Of a stretch of 40,865 nucleotides of DNA, positions 16,273 to 23,931 are shown piece by piece. Numbering within the stretch: the stretch's first letter is position 1; every line of letters starts with the position of its first letter. The notes under the pieces are model-generated. The model did no database searches, was not told the origin of the DNA, and saw only the letters and a program-made list of their open reading frames with translations. The position numbers and the translations under genes were made by a program. The DNA comes from Synergistales bacterium (lineage in GTDB: Bacteria > Synergistota > Synergistia > Synergistales > Aminobacteriaceae), in contig BNVH01000028.1 of the NCBI GenBank assembly GCA_025997955.1, positions 1 to 40,865 on the forward strand, in the 5' to 3' direction.

Positions 16273-16406
16273 TCATCAGTCAACTAAGCGCTACGCAATA
16301 ACACACGCAAAAAATCCGCGCCGCGCTTGAATCTTCCTTAACCCGTCAGCAAAAAACGCCGCGCGGGTGGGAGAGGCTGTCTCCGCTTCTTATAATTTCA
16401 GTTAAG

Positions 16407-16435
16407 ACTATATCACAGCCGTTCAAACGGCGCAA
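16407..16435 (-). promoter_or_regulatory. Promoter for infC-rpmI-rplT
   Basis: On the minus strand, TTGCGC (16435-16430), a 17-base spacer and TATAGT (16412-16407) form a reasonable sigma-70 promoter. It predicts a leader of roughly 200 bases. The rest of the 16200-16472 gap is this leader. Confidence 0.5.
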
Positions 16436-16472
16436 GGATTTTTTTGCGCCTCGGGCGAGACGTTTTTGGGTT

Positions 16473-17210
16473 TTAATCCTGCCTGCCCATCGGCATGGGG
16501 TTGAATATCGGCCCGTCTTTTCCGAGCGTCAATTCTTCTTCTGGTTCCTTGCCTTCGTTCATGCTGAACTCTGGTGGGAGGTGAACCGGGGAGGCGGTGA
16601 ACGTCTCGCGCTCTTTTTGGGGTATGGACGGCACAACTAAAAAGCCCTCCACATCTTGCGCGGCAAGTTTTTTGAGTGCGGCGGCCTCGTATTCCGGCGT
16701 GAGAGCAATGTCACTCCACCAAAAATTTTCCGTCCCTGTGAAGTTATAAAAAAGGCGCGGCCCGTCTTTGTCGTCCCCCGGCGCGACTTGGACGGAACGA
16801 GAATCATCTATTGCTTTTATCCAAGCGACAGAGCCGCCAAGCCACGGCATCTTGCCGTCATTGCCGTATATGCCAAAGGCAGCGGCGTTTTTTCTCAGGT
16901 AAGCGCGGGCGCTTGAGCGCTCCGGCACTTTGCGCCCAAGCCAAAGATGACCGTCGATAACGGCTGTCTGAAAACTTCCGTCATTCGGCAGAGGCCGCTT
17001 GAAATAACGCGACAGGTCATTGAGAGTGGGTTCCTTTGCTTTTGGGGACGCGTCATAATAAAGGCGCGCGGCCAAGGAAAAAGCGGACAGGTCGCCCATG
17101 ACGAGCTGAACGTCCCTGTCCGCTTCCACTATAACGGCATGCGCTGGAGATATTTGAGATATTTGAAATATTGCGCTTATAATAACCGCGACAAAATATT
17201 TTATATTCAT
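16473..17210 (-). CDS. Secreted protein of unknown function
   Basis: A 245-residue protein with a signal peptide: a short basic start, a hydrophobic stretch and cleavage near AHA (about residue 25). I recognise no domain. The mature part has a repeated Trp/aromatic pattern (HLWLG, PWLGGSVAWI, ENFWWSDIAL) and an acidic C-terminus. Of three possible ATGs (17219, 17216, 17210) the last has proper spacing from aaagagg. It follows the uracil-DNA glycosylase gene by 26 bases on the same strand, so it may be co-transcribed with the pilin-like gene and the glycosylase. A periplasmic or surface location is inferred from the signal peptide. Confidence 0.6.
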   Translation of the reverse strand: MNIKYFVAVIISAIFQISQISPAHAVIVEADRDVQLVMGDLSAFSLAARLYYDASPKAKEPTLNDLSRYFKRPLPNDGSFQTAVIDGHLWLGRKVPERSSARAYLRKNAAAFGIYGNDGKMPWLGGSVAWIKAIDDSRSVQVAPGDDKDGPRLFYNFTGTENFWWSDIALTPEYEAAALKKLAAQDVEGFLVVPSIPQKERETFTASPVHLPPEFSMNEGKEPEEELTLGKDGPIFNPMPMGRQD

Positions 17211-17236
17211 GTTCATCATCCTCTTTAGATTATAGA

Positions 17237-17983
17237 TTAATTTAGCGTTACGCCCAGCTCGGCAAGACGCCGCGTGACGACGCCGGCCCAGTCCCTATTG
17301 CTTGCGGGCGACGCCGGGCTCGGGTGTAGAATTTTTTCTACTCTGACGTTTGCGTCCCGCAGGGCGAGACGCGCGCGCTTTGCCGCAAAGTCCCCTACAC
17401 CTACGACAACGAGCTCTGACCCTTGCGAAAAAACATCTACCGCGTCGCGCAAGTGAGAATCGCAGGCCTCGAAAAGCGACTCTTTGAGCTTTGCGGGGAG
17501 CTTGTCGGGCGTGAGGTTACGCGCGCCTGACGCATGAACTTCGATAAAGAGCAAAGGACAATAATTCATTACGAAATGTTCTTTAAAAAACATCTCGGCG
17601 CTTTCAAAACGGGAGGCGAAAAGCCCCCACAGGCGCTTGCCGCTGACCTCCGAGCGCTTGCACAAAAAGCCCTCAACGGGATACTTCGGATGAACTACCG
17701 CGGGCCTGCCAGCGTTATGCTGAATTTTTAGCCAGTCCCGAACGGCCGCGACCTCCCCAAACGGTATGCCAGTCTGAGCCATCCCCCAAGGCCCTGGGTT
17801 CATACCCAAAAAAATAACTCTCTTGCTCGCCGCGCCGTACCGCGTCACGTACTCCTCAAAAGCCCCAAAAGCGTAGGAGAGCGGATTGTAAACGCAAATC
17901 TCGGTCATATCCAAAGAAACGAGTTTTGCGCAGTCGTCCGCTTTACGTCTGAGCTCTTTGGCCGATTCGAGTAATCTTGACAT
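17237..17983 (-). CDS. SMUG1-type uracil-DNA glycosylase
   Basis: Removes uracil and oxidised uracils from DNA as the first step of base-excision repair. The 248-residue protein matches the SMUG1 branch of the superfamily. The first catalytic motif is GMNPGPWGMAQTGIPFG (residues 60-76), where Asn62 is the water-activating residue. The KRSEVSGKRLWG and NYCPLLF segments lie in the middle, and the second motif HPSPASPASN starts at about residue 220, with the catalytic His. SMUG1 is best known from animals and is uncommon in bacteria, where several lineages carry SMUG1 or SMUG2. The start ATG lies three bases after the pilin-like gene's stop, so the two are co-transcribed. Confidence 0.88.
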   Translation of the reverse strand: MSRLLESAKELRRKADDCAKLVSLDMTEICVYNPLSYAFGAFEEYVTRYGAASKRVIFLGMNPGPWGMAQTGIPFGEVAAVRDWLKIQHNAGRPAVVHPKYPVEGFLCKRSEVSGKRLWGLFASRFESAEMFFKEHFVMNYCPLLFIEVHASGARNLTPDKLPAKLKESLFEACDSHLRDAVDVFSQGSELVVVGVGDFAAKRARLALRDANVRVEKILHPSPASPASNRDWAGVVTRRLAELGVTLN

Positions 17984-17986
17984 TGT

Positions 17987-18355
17987 CTAATAAACCAATT
18001 TGGCGACAAAGGGAACGTCGTCATGGGGCGCGTTTGTAACACTTAAAGTAACCGCGAAAGAGCCGTGGCTGCCCTCCTCGATTTTCCAAGCGAAAAACGC
18101 CACATCTCTCGTCTTGTCTATTTTGTATCCTCTGGGCATCGACGCGAAATCGCTTGGGATAGGATTAGCCGGCAGTCTATTCAGCCACCACGCGGCACAA
18201 GAGGCTTTATCGGCGTTGTTTTGAAGTTTGAGCTCGGATACGGAGAGTTTTCCGAAAACCCCAAAAGCGCAGGGCAAAAACGCGCCTATTATTGTGGCGG
18301 CTATGAGCGTCTCAACGAGCGTAACGCCTGTGCGTTTTTTGAGTATTTTCTTCAC
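17987..18355 (-). CDS. Type IV pilin-like protein (pseudopilin)
   Basis: A 122-residue protein with the prepilin leader KKRTGVTLVETLIAATII: the peptidase would cut after Gly10, and Glu at mature position 5 is present. A hydrophobic helix follows, then a small C-terminal domain. Size and the VTLVETL start resemble minor pseudopilins of type II secretion or type IV pili. It starts with GTG 18355 and has only a weak RBS. No other pilus genes are in the window, so it is either a lone minor pilin or served by a pilus locus elsewhere. Confidence 0.78.
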   Translation of the reverse strand: MKKILKKRTGVTLVETLIAATIIGAFLPCAFGVFGKLSVSELKLQNNADKASCAAWWLNRLPANPIPSDFASMPRGYKIDKTRDVAFFAWKIEEGSHGSFAVTLSVTNAPHDDVPFVAKLVY

Positions 18356-18390
18356 TTTTCGCGTTTAATCTCTATATTCAGTTTCTATAT

Positions 18391-19761
18391 TCAGTCCGGA
18401 AAACACATTTTCAGCAGGTCTAAGTGTTTATTGAACTCCTCCTCGGAAAAAAGACCCATGCTCAAGACGGCCTCTTTCAGAGTCAATCCCTCCGCGTCGG
18501 CTTTTTTCGCTGCTTGAGCGGCTTTGTCGTAGCCGATGACCGGCGCCAACGCGGTCACGTTCATAAGAGAACGAGTCGCGTTGTAAGCGAGACGCTTCTG
18601 GTTCGCCTCTATGCCGCTCGCGCAGTGTTCCTCGAAAGAGCGTATCGCGTCAGTCAGAAGGCGGCATGACTGCAGAAAATTATATATAATGACGGGCATA
18701 TACGCGTTGAGCTGGAAGTTTCCCTGTCCGGCCGCGAACGATATAGTTACGTCGTTGCCCAGCACCTGCGCCGCCACCATCGACGTAGCCTCGCACTGCG
18801 TGGGGTTGACCTTGCCGGGCATTATGGAGCTGCCGGGCTCGTTTTCGGGGATTTTTATCTCACCCAATCCGCAGCGCGGGCCCGAAGCCAACCAGCGAAT
18901 GTCGTTTACGATTTTCAGGAGATCCATCGCCAAGGCCTTGAGCGCTCCGTGGACAAAGACGAGCTCGTCCTTGCTTGTCAGAGCATGAAACTTGTTCGAG
19001 GCGGGCTTGAACGGCAAGCCTATGTTATCGCTTAAAAACTCACACATATGGATGTCGAAGTTCTTCGGGGCGTTCAACCCGGTACCGACCGCCGTTCCGC
19101 CGATAGCCAAGTTGCTTATGGCGGGCAGAGCATCCTTTAGCATGTCGACGTCTCGCTTGAGCATAGCCTCCCAGCCGCTCATTTCTTGCCCCAAAGTCAG
19201 CGGCGTGGCGTCTTGGAGATGCGTGCGTCCAGTCTTGACTATTTTCATAAAAATGTGAGCCTTGATGGAGAGGGTATCTCTGAGGTCTGTGACTGTTGGA
19301 ATAAGCCCAGTTACGGCCATGCTTGCCGCTATATGCATGGCCGATGGAAACGCGTCGTTTGAGCTCTGCGAGCGATTCACGTGATCGTTCGGGTGAACCG
19401 GACGCTTCAGAATGGCGGCGGCGCGGTTGGCCAAAACCTCGTTGACGTTCATATTGGTCTGAGTCCCGCTCCCGGTCTGCCAAACGGACAGCGGAAAATC
19501 ACCGTCGAACTTACCGGATAGAGCCTCGTCAGCCGCCTTGATTATCGCGCTTGCCGTCGCCTCGTCCAAGAGACCTAAGCCGGCGTTGACTGACGCCGCG
19601 GCTTTTTTTATTTCACAAAGCGCCTTTACGACCCCGTCCGGCATCTTCTCGACGCCTATAGAAAAGTTGTCGAGGCTGCGTTGTGTCTGCGCCCCGTAAA
19701 GGCGCTCCAGCGGGACCCTTACCTCACCCATAGAGTCCTTCTCAATTCTGTAATCGCTCAT
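18391..19761 (-). CDS. fumC: Class II fumarate hydratase
   Basis: Interconverts fumarate and malate without an Fe-S cluster. The 456-residue protein has the family signature GSSIMPGKVNP (near residue 310), the active-site GSGTQTNMNVNEVL segment near 95-110, the HPNDHVNRSQSSNDAFPSAMHI block near 122-143 and the TGRTHLQDATP loop near 178. Aspartase and argininosuccinate lyase share the fold, but the HPNDHVN block and GSGTQTNMN favour fumarase. It lies 13 bases after a 4-OT-like gene. Only a weak RBS is visible, so translation may be coupled or low. Confidence 0.94.
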   Translation of the reverse strand: MSDYRIEKDSMGEVRVPLERLYGAQTQRSLDNFSIGVEKMPDGVVKALCEIKKAAASVNAGLGLLDEATASAIIKAADEALSGKFDGDFPLSVWQTGSGTQTNMNVNEVLANRAAAILKRPVHPNDHVNRSQSSNDAFPSAMHIAASMAVTGLIPTVTDLRDTLSIKAHIFMKIVKTGRTHLQDATPLTLGQEMSGWEAMLKRDVDMLKDALPAISNLAIGGTAVGTGLNAPKNFDIHMCEFLSDNIGLPFKPASNKFHALTSKDELVFVHGALKALAMDLLKIVNDIRWLASGPRCGLGEIKIPENEPGSSIMPGKVNPTQCEATSMVAAQVLGNDVTISFAAGQGNFQLNAYMPVIIYNFLQSCRLLTDAIRSFEEHCASGIEANQKRLAYNATRSLMNVTALAPVIGYDKAAQAAKKADAEGLTLKEAVLSMGLFSEEEFNKHLDLLKMCFPD

Positions 19762-19774
19762 ATTAAAGTTTTAA

Positions 19775-19966
19775 TTAAGGCCTTGTCTCGCTTACAAACT
19801 TTCCGCCGACGGCAAACTCGTCTCTGGGCATCTCTATTATCTGAATCCATATCTTGTCCAAAGGCACGTTAAAATCCTCAGATGTAACTCTGGCTATATC
19901 CGCCACAAATTTGCGCTTTTCCTCGCTTGTGTGTCCGGCCAATACGTTTACTTGAATCATGGGCAT
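19775..19966 (-). CDS. 4-oxalocrotonate tautomerase family protein
   Basis: A 63-residue protein whose sequence begins M-P-M-I-Q, leaving the catalytic N-terminal Pro after Met removal. Length and the second conserved segment (KIWIQIIEMPRDEF) fit the small hexameric tautomerase family. The substrate in this organism is unknown; family members act on many 2-hydroxymuconate-like or promiscuous substrates. A gggag RBS precedes the ATG. It is the first gene of the run leading to fumC and is divergent from the GGDEF gene. Confidence 0.85.
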   Translation of the reverse strand: MPMIQVNVLAGHTSEEKRKFVADIARVTSEDFNVPLDKIWIQIIEMPRDEFAVGGKFVSETRP

Positions 19967-20013
19967 AACAATCTCTCCCTTTGCGAAATAAATAAACTTT
20001 AAAATAATTACTA

Positions 20014-20042
20014 TTGGATTTTACCATGTTTTCATGCATAAT
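20014..20042 (+). promoter_or_regulatory. Possible promoter for the diguanylate cyclase gene
   Basis: TTGGAT (20014-20019), a 17-base spacer and CATAAT (20037-20042) lie about 40 bases before the start codon in the divergent spacer. The -10 box is good, the -35 box only half matched. Confidence 0.4.
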
Positions 20043-20079
20043 ATTACAATGATTCTCAAAACAAGACGGTGGGAGATAA

Positions 20080-21465
20080 ATGGCGAAGTTTTTAATGCGA
20101 AGAAGAAAAAACATCCGCTCCGTAGGCAAGCGGCTGACGGCATTGATAATCTCCATGATAGTGACAATCAGCGGCGTAATGTTGCTGATAGGTTATTCCA
20201 AATTCAGTAGCTCCGCCGAACAGTATTATTTCAGGTTAGGAGAAACCACCGCCGCCATTATGTCCCTCTTAGTCGACGCCGATTCCTTGGATGTCTACCT
20301 AAAAACTCGAGTAGCGGACGAAAGATATTATAAAACTCTGAATGAGCTTCGCAAAGCGAAAGAAGAATGCGGCGCTAAGGTGCTCTATGTATTCACAATA
20401 GCGGATACGGGTGTTCATTATATATACGACAGCGACGACTCGGATGACTCGGCCGCGGCTGAGCTGGGAGAATTTGACCCGTTTTTGAATGTTGACGACG
20501 AAACGGGAGAGGTGGGTCGTCTCTACCCCGAGGCCACGGAGCTGCAGCTACGCGCCGGCAAAAAAATCGATACCATCATGGGAATGACCCAATACGGCTG
20601 GATAATAACCGTGAACAAGCCTCTGTATGGCAGCGACGGAAACTGCAAAGGATACATAGGAATTGATTTCAACGTAAACCAAATGATGGACGAACGCAAG
20701 GTGTATCTCTGGTATTTAGTGACCGCCGCACTGATAATCACGGCGCTTTTCGCGCTGTTCTATATCCAAGTCATCAGAAGAATCGTAATTCGTCCAATCG
20801 ATATAATAGCCAAAGCCGTCAACAGCTTGGAAAACGGAGAATCAATCGGCGAATCCGATATTTTATCCATGAAAATCAATACTGGGGACGAGTTTCAAAG
20901 CCTTGCCGAGGCGCTTAAATCTATGGTGCTGAAAATTCAGGAGTACATCGTCAGCTTAAACATCGCCACCACCAAATCAGAAACGGACGTACTGACCTCG
21001 CTTTACAATAGAGGCGCTTTCGAGCAGCGGGTGAGCGCTATCCTGAATCTGCGCCAGGAAAAGGGTCAGATCAACGCCTTTATGATGATAGATGTGGACT
21101 TCTTCAAATCCGTCAATGACAATTATGGCCACGCCGCCGGGGACGCGGTTCTGTCGGGATGCGCCCGCGCTCTGCGGAGGGTGATGCGCGAGGCGGATGT
21201 CGTGGGACGTCTGGGTGGTGACGAATTTGCCGTCTTCTGTAAAAGCATCGGCTCCGTAGCGACGGCGGAGGAGAAGGCGCGGCGGATTCGCGGCGAGTGG
21301 CTGAAGATTATCCCTCCCGGCGGCACAAAAGGCATCACCGGAAGTATCGGTATATCCTTTTCGCCGCAGAACGGGCGAGAATATCAGGCATTGTTCAATA
21401 AAGCGGACGAAGCCCTATACAGAGCCAAGGAAGCCGGACGGGACGGCTTCGCTCTGGCAAAATAG
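20080..21465 (+). CDS. Membrane-bound diguanylate cyclase (GGDEF) with extracytoplasmic sensor
   Basis: Makes the second messenger cyclic di-GMP. Layout of the 461 residues: cytoplasmic basic start, transmembrane helix 1 (about 18-40), a periplasmic sensor domain (about 45-205, Cache-like by position), transmembrane helix 2 (about 208-230), a HAMP-like linker and the GGDEF domain (about 300-461). The active site is intact GGDEF (379-383), and an RxxD inhibitory site (Arg370-Asp373) lies five residues upstream, so product feedback is expected. Cyclic di-GMP usually controls motility, pili or surface polymers, relevant to the nearby glycan island, but a direct link is not shown. There is no EAL domain. 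Confidence 0.92.
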   Translation: MAKFLMRRRKNIRSVGKRLTALIISMIVTISGVMLLIGYSKFSSSAEQYYFRLGETTAAIMSLLVDADSLDVYLKTRVADERYYKTLNELRKAKEECGAKVLYVFTIADTGVHYIYDSDDSDDSAAAELGEFDPFLNVDDETGEVGRLYPEATELQLRAGKKIDTIMGMTQYGWIITVNKPLYGSDGNCKGYIGIDFNVNQMMDERKVYLWYLVTAALIITALFALFYIQVIRRIVIRPIDIIAKAVNSLENGESIGESDILSMKINTGDEFQSLAEALKSMVLKIQEYIVSLNIATTKSETDVLTSLYNRGAFEQRVSAILNLRQEKGQINAFMMIDVDFFKSVNDNYGHAAGDAVLSGCARALRRVMREADVVGRLGGDEFAVFCKSIGSVATAEEKARRIRGEWLKIIPPGGTKGITGSIGISFSPQNGREYQALFNKADEALYRAKEAGRDGFALAK

Positions 21466-21505
21466 CGAAAATAGCGAACATGCAGCTCTTGCGAATAGCA
21501 TATAC

Positions 21506-21534
21506 TGGTTTGTCGAGGGTTTTAGTTGTATAAT
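21506..21534 (+). promoter_or_regulatory. Possible promoter for gap
   Basis: A consensus TATAAT (21529-21534) lies about 57 bases before the gap start. The -35 region at 17-base spacing (TGGTTT) is weak. A ggaggtg RBS (21577-21583) follows. Confidence 0.4.
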
Positions 21535-21591
21535 TATGTAAATTTAAGAATATTTACTCTTTAACAACAATTTGACGGAGGTGCTTTGTTT

Positions 21592-22653
21592 ATGGCAACG
21601 AAAGTAGCGATCAATGGTTTTGGTCGTATTGGACGTTTAGTGTTTCAGGCATTAGTGGGACAAGGACTGCTGGGAAAAGACAAGATTGACGTGGTAGCGG
21701 TGGTGGATCTTTCCACCGATGCGAAATATTTTGCCTATCAGCTCAAATACGATTCCACTCAGGGTCAGATGAAGGCCGACATAGGCGTCAAGGGCGAGGA
21801 TATTTTGGTGGTAAACGGTCACGAGATCAAGTGCGTGTCCGGCAAGGGCCAGACCCCTGACACCCTGCCCTGGAAAGAACTTGGTGTGGAATATGTCATA
21901 GAGTCCACTGGTATCTATACCAATGAAAAAGCCTACGGCCACCTGTCCGCCGGCGCCAAGAAGGTGATTATCTCAGCTCCCGGCAAGTCCGCCGACGAGT
22001 CCAAGCCTATCAAAACCATCGTCATGGGCGTAAACAACGAAGAATATGATTCAGCGAAGCATCATGTCATCTCCAACGCCAGCTGCACCACCAACTGCTT
22101 GGCGCCATTGGTTCATGTAATCCTCAAGGAAGGCATCGGAATAGAGACCGGCCTTATGACCACCATCCACTCCTATACCGCCACCCAGAAGACCGTAGAT
22201 GGGGTTTCCCAGAAAGACTGGCGGGGCGGTCGCGCCGCGGCGGTCAATATCATTCCCTCCACCACCGGCGCCGCCAAGGCTGTCGGAGAAGTGCTTCCAT
22301 CCACCAAGGGCAAGCTCACCGGCATGAGCTTCCGGGTTCCCACCCCCACTGGCTCCATTGTGGACCTGACGTTCCGCTCGACCAAGGACACTTCCATTGA
22401 GGAGATAGACGCTGCCCTGAAAAAGGCCTCAACCAGCTACCTCAAGGGCATTCTGCAGTACGCGGACGAGGAAATTGTCTCTACAGATATAATCCACAAC
22501 TCCAACACCTCTATATACGACAGCCTCGCCACCCTGCAGAACAACCTGAAGGGCGAGAAGCGGTTCTTCAAGGTGGTTTCCTGGTACGACAACGAGTGGG
22601 GTTATTCCAACAAGGTGGTGGATCTCCTCAATTACATCGACAGCAAGAAATAA
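21592..22653 (+). CDS. gap: Glyceraldehyde-3-phosphate dehydrogenase, glycosomal-like type
   Basis: NAD-dependent glycolytic enzyme. The 353-residue protein starts KVAINGFGRIGR (Rossmann motif) and has the catalytic NASCTTNC (near residue 163), HSYTATQKTVDG and WYDNEWGYS. ATG 21592 is chosen over TTG 21586 because ggaggtg is well spaced. Extra segments (TDAKYFAYQLKYDS near 45, the long loop before VVNGH, YDSLATLQNNL near the end) match from memory the GAPDH of trypanosomatid glycosomes and its bacterial relatives rather than the short GapA common in Firmicutes. The codons favour C and G at third positions, so transfer or high expression is possible. It is a single-gene unit closed by a terminator. 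Confidence 0.95.
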   Translation: MATKVAINGFGRIGRLVFQALVGQGLLGKDKIDVVAVVDLSTDAKYFAYQLKYDSTQGQMKADIGVKGEDILVVNGHEIKCVSGKGQTPDTLPWKELGVEYVIESTGIYTNEKAYGHLSAGAKKVIISAPGKSADESKPIKTIVMGVNNEEYDSAKHHVISNASCTTNCLAPLVHVILKEGIGIETGLMTTIHSYTATQKTVDGVSQKDWRGGRAAAVNIIPSTTGAAKAVGEVLPSTKGKLTGMSFRVPTPTGSIVDLTFRSTKDTSIEEIDAALKKASTSYLKGILQYADEEIVSTDIIHNSNTSIYDSLATLQNNLKGEKRFFKVVSWYDNEWGYSNKVVDLLNYIDSKK

Positions 22654-22690
22654 GGCGTGTTCGGCGTAACGCGAAGACCAACAAACACAA

Positions 22691-22717
22691 AAAAGTCCCG
22701 CCTTGGGCGGGACTTTT
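22691..22717. terminator. Terminator after gap, bidirectional
   Basis: The arms aaaagtcccgcc and ggcgggactttt pair perfectly around TTG. It has A and T tracts on both sides, so it can also end transcripts from the toxin-antitoxin pair on the other strand. Confidence 0.92.
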
Positions 22718-22848
22718 CTTAAGTCAGACAACGCGCCGTCCTCTCGCGCCACCGTGCGTATCGTTCGGTACACGGCGGTTCAGTGCGCTCAGCGGTCGCT
22801 GTGGTCATGGTTTATCGCCCCTTTCATATGTCAATATTGGCTTTGAAA

Positions 22849-23121
22849 CTATTCATTGAACAGCTCAGAGTGCGCCCCTGTGCGCTCAATGCGTAGGACA
22901 CCGTCGGTGATTCTGTAGATGACAACCCAATCGGATTCAACATGAAAATCTCTATGCCCCGCCCATTTTCCTTTCAGGGGATGGTCGCGGTAGACAGCCG
23001 GTAACGGTTGACCACTCAATAAAATGGCAATAGGCAAGAATATTTTCAAAATATCCCGTCCACGTATCATCACTCGTTTGATGTCTTTTTTAAGCGCGGT
23101 TGAATAGTCGATATCAAGCAT
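22849..23121 (-). CDS. YafQ-type mRNA interferase toxin
   Basis: RelE-superfamily ribosome-dependent RNase. The 90-residue protein aligns well with E. coli YafQ. LPAVYRDHPLKG, then HRDFHVESDWVVIYR, then LRIERTGAHSELF carry the functional residues: His47, His60, Asp64, Trp65, Arg80 and His84, each three lower than the known YafQ positions (His50, His63, Asp67, Trp68, Arg83, His87). The antitoxin gene lies just upstream and overlaps it by eight bases. The toxin appears intact. The pair sits at the edge of the glycan island. Confidence 0.88.
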   Translation of the reverse strand: MLDIDYSTALKKDIKRVMIRGRDILKIFLPIAILLSGQPLPAVYRDHPLKGKWAGHRDFHVESDWVVIYRITDGVLRIERTGAHSELFNE

Positions 23122-23401
23122 TGTCGTCCGTCAATAAGGACACCATAAAATCATTCATGTTGTGGAACGGCCCTATCAGGTTACGTCCCGATTCGCTATC
23201 TTCTAAAACCTTGACCGTCTCCTCGTTAGGCTCGTGCCTTTCCGTATCGTCAATGAACTCTGTAACCGACTCAACCGCACTGTCTGGTAGTTCATGGACG
23301 CTGAGGTTCCTAATTATATTCAATGCGAAAGCCACCTTGTCGTCCGGCAAGTCACGGACAATCCGCGAAAGTGTTTCGCGCTCTAATGTAGTTGCTGTCA
23401 T
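23114..23401 (-). CDS. Antitoxin partner of the YafQ-like toxin
   Basis: A 95-residue acidic protein, translated first and overlapping the toxin start, as expected for an antitoxin. I do not recognise a DinJ-type ribbon-helix-helix start; an N-terminal helical region (RETLSRIVRDLPDDKVAFALNI) is followed by an acidic toxin-wrapping tail. A good RBS (aggagtg) precedes the ATG. The assignment comes from position and composition. Autoregulation by the pair is likely but no operator was identified. Confidence 0.7.
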   Translation of the reverse strand: MTATTLERETLSRIVRDLPDDKVAFALNIIRNLSVHELPDSAVESVTEFIDDTERHEPNEETVKVLEDSESGRNLIGPFHNMNDFMVSLLTDDNA

Positions 23402-23603
23402 GGTTGTTCACTCCTTTCTCGCAAAACATGGCGGAACAAAACAAAGGCCCAAGAAAATTATAACAAAGTATTGATGATTTGAGACAAGTGAGAAAAAATG
23501 CCGGGCAGACCCGCGCAGGCTCGCTGTATCGCATTGTCATCCTCAATATTTTCAGCAAAACATTCAAAACATTCAAAAATATCCGCGGATTGACAAAAAG
23601 CAT

Positions 23604-23631
23604 TTGACAAATTAAATAAATAACATAAAAT
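23604..23631 (+). promoter_or_regulatory. Promoter leading into the glycan island
   Basis: TTGACA (23604-23609, consensus), a 16-base spacer and TAAAAT (23626-23631). A second TTGACA (23590-23595) with TTAAAT at 23612-23617 overlaps it. The first frame of the island starts at 23672. The rest of the 23402-23671 gap shows nothing else clear. Confidence 0.6.
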
Positions 23632-23671
23632 AATTTAGAACTTTAACAATGGATGTAGGAAGAGGATCGCA

Positions 23672-23929
23672 ATGTCAAATCTTGCAAGAAAGATAATTAA
23701 GATTTTTAAGAACGGTCGCTGGAAAATCAGGCCAGTTTATTTATGTGTATATGCTTGGCTTATATCGCTGAGCACTTCCCAGGAACTTCTTTTGCGGGGG
23801 GGGGGGGGAGATAGTAGAAGTTTAGTAGCGTCCCCTCAAACACTTCAAGGCCATAAAAGCCCATCTCAGATACGCCGTTTGCGAAATTGTGATCTAATGC
23901 GGCGTAGTCTTTTGATGGGTGGATTATAG
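23672..23929 (+). CDS. Short frame carrying a 13-G tract, coupled to the next glycosyltransferase gene
   Basis: An 85-residue frame with a good RBS (aggaagagg) that ends two bases before the next gene's ATG. The first 41 residues are basic with one hydrophobic stretch; the part after the G tract looks unlike normal protein and is Arg/Ser-rich. I recognise no family. The frame is probably either a translated leader whose G tract controls readthrough into the glycosyltransferase, or a decayed gene start. With one G more or less, the frame stops within a few codons after the tract. On the minus strand a 57-codon frame (23760-23933) also looks protein-like but lacks an RBS, so decay is a real alternative. 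Confidence 0.35.
   Translation: MSNLARKIIKIFKNGRWKIRPVYLCVYAWLISLSTSQELLLRGGGGDSRSLVASPQTLQGHKSPSQIRRLRNCDLMRRSLLMGGL
23796..23808 (+). repeat. Homopolymer tract of 13 G
   Basis: Thirteen consecutive Gs inside the short frame 23672-23929. Tracts this long are prone to slipped-strand mispairing. Exact length may also be an assembly consensus of a mixed population. Confidence 0.9.
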
Positions 23930-23931
23930 CC

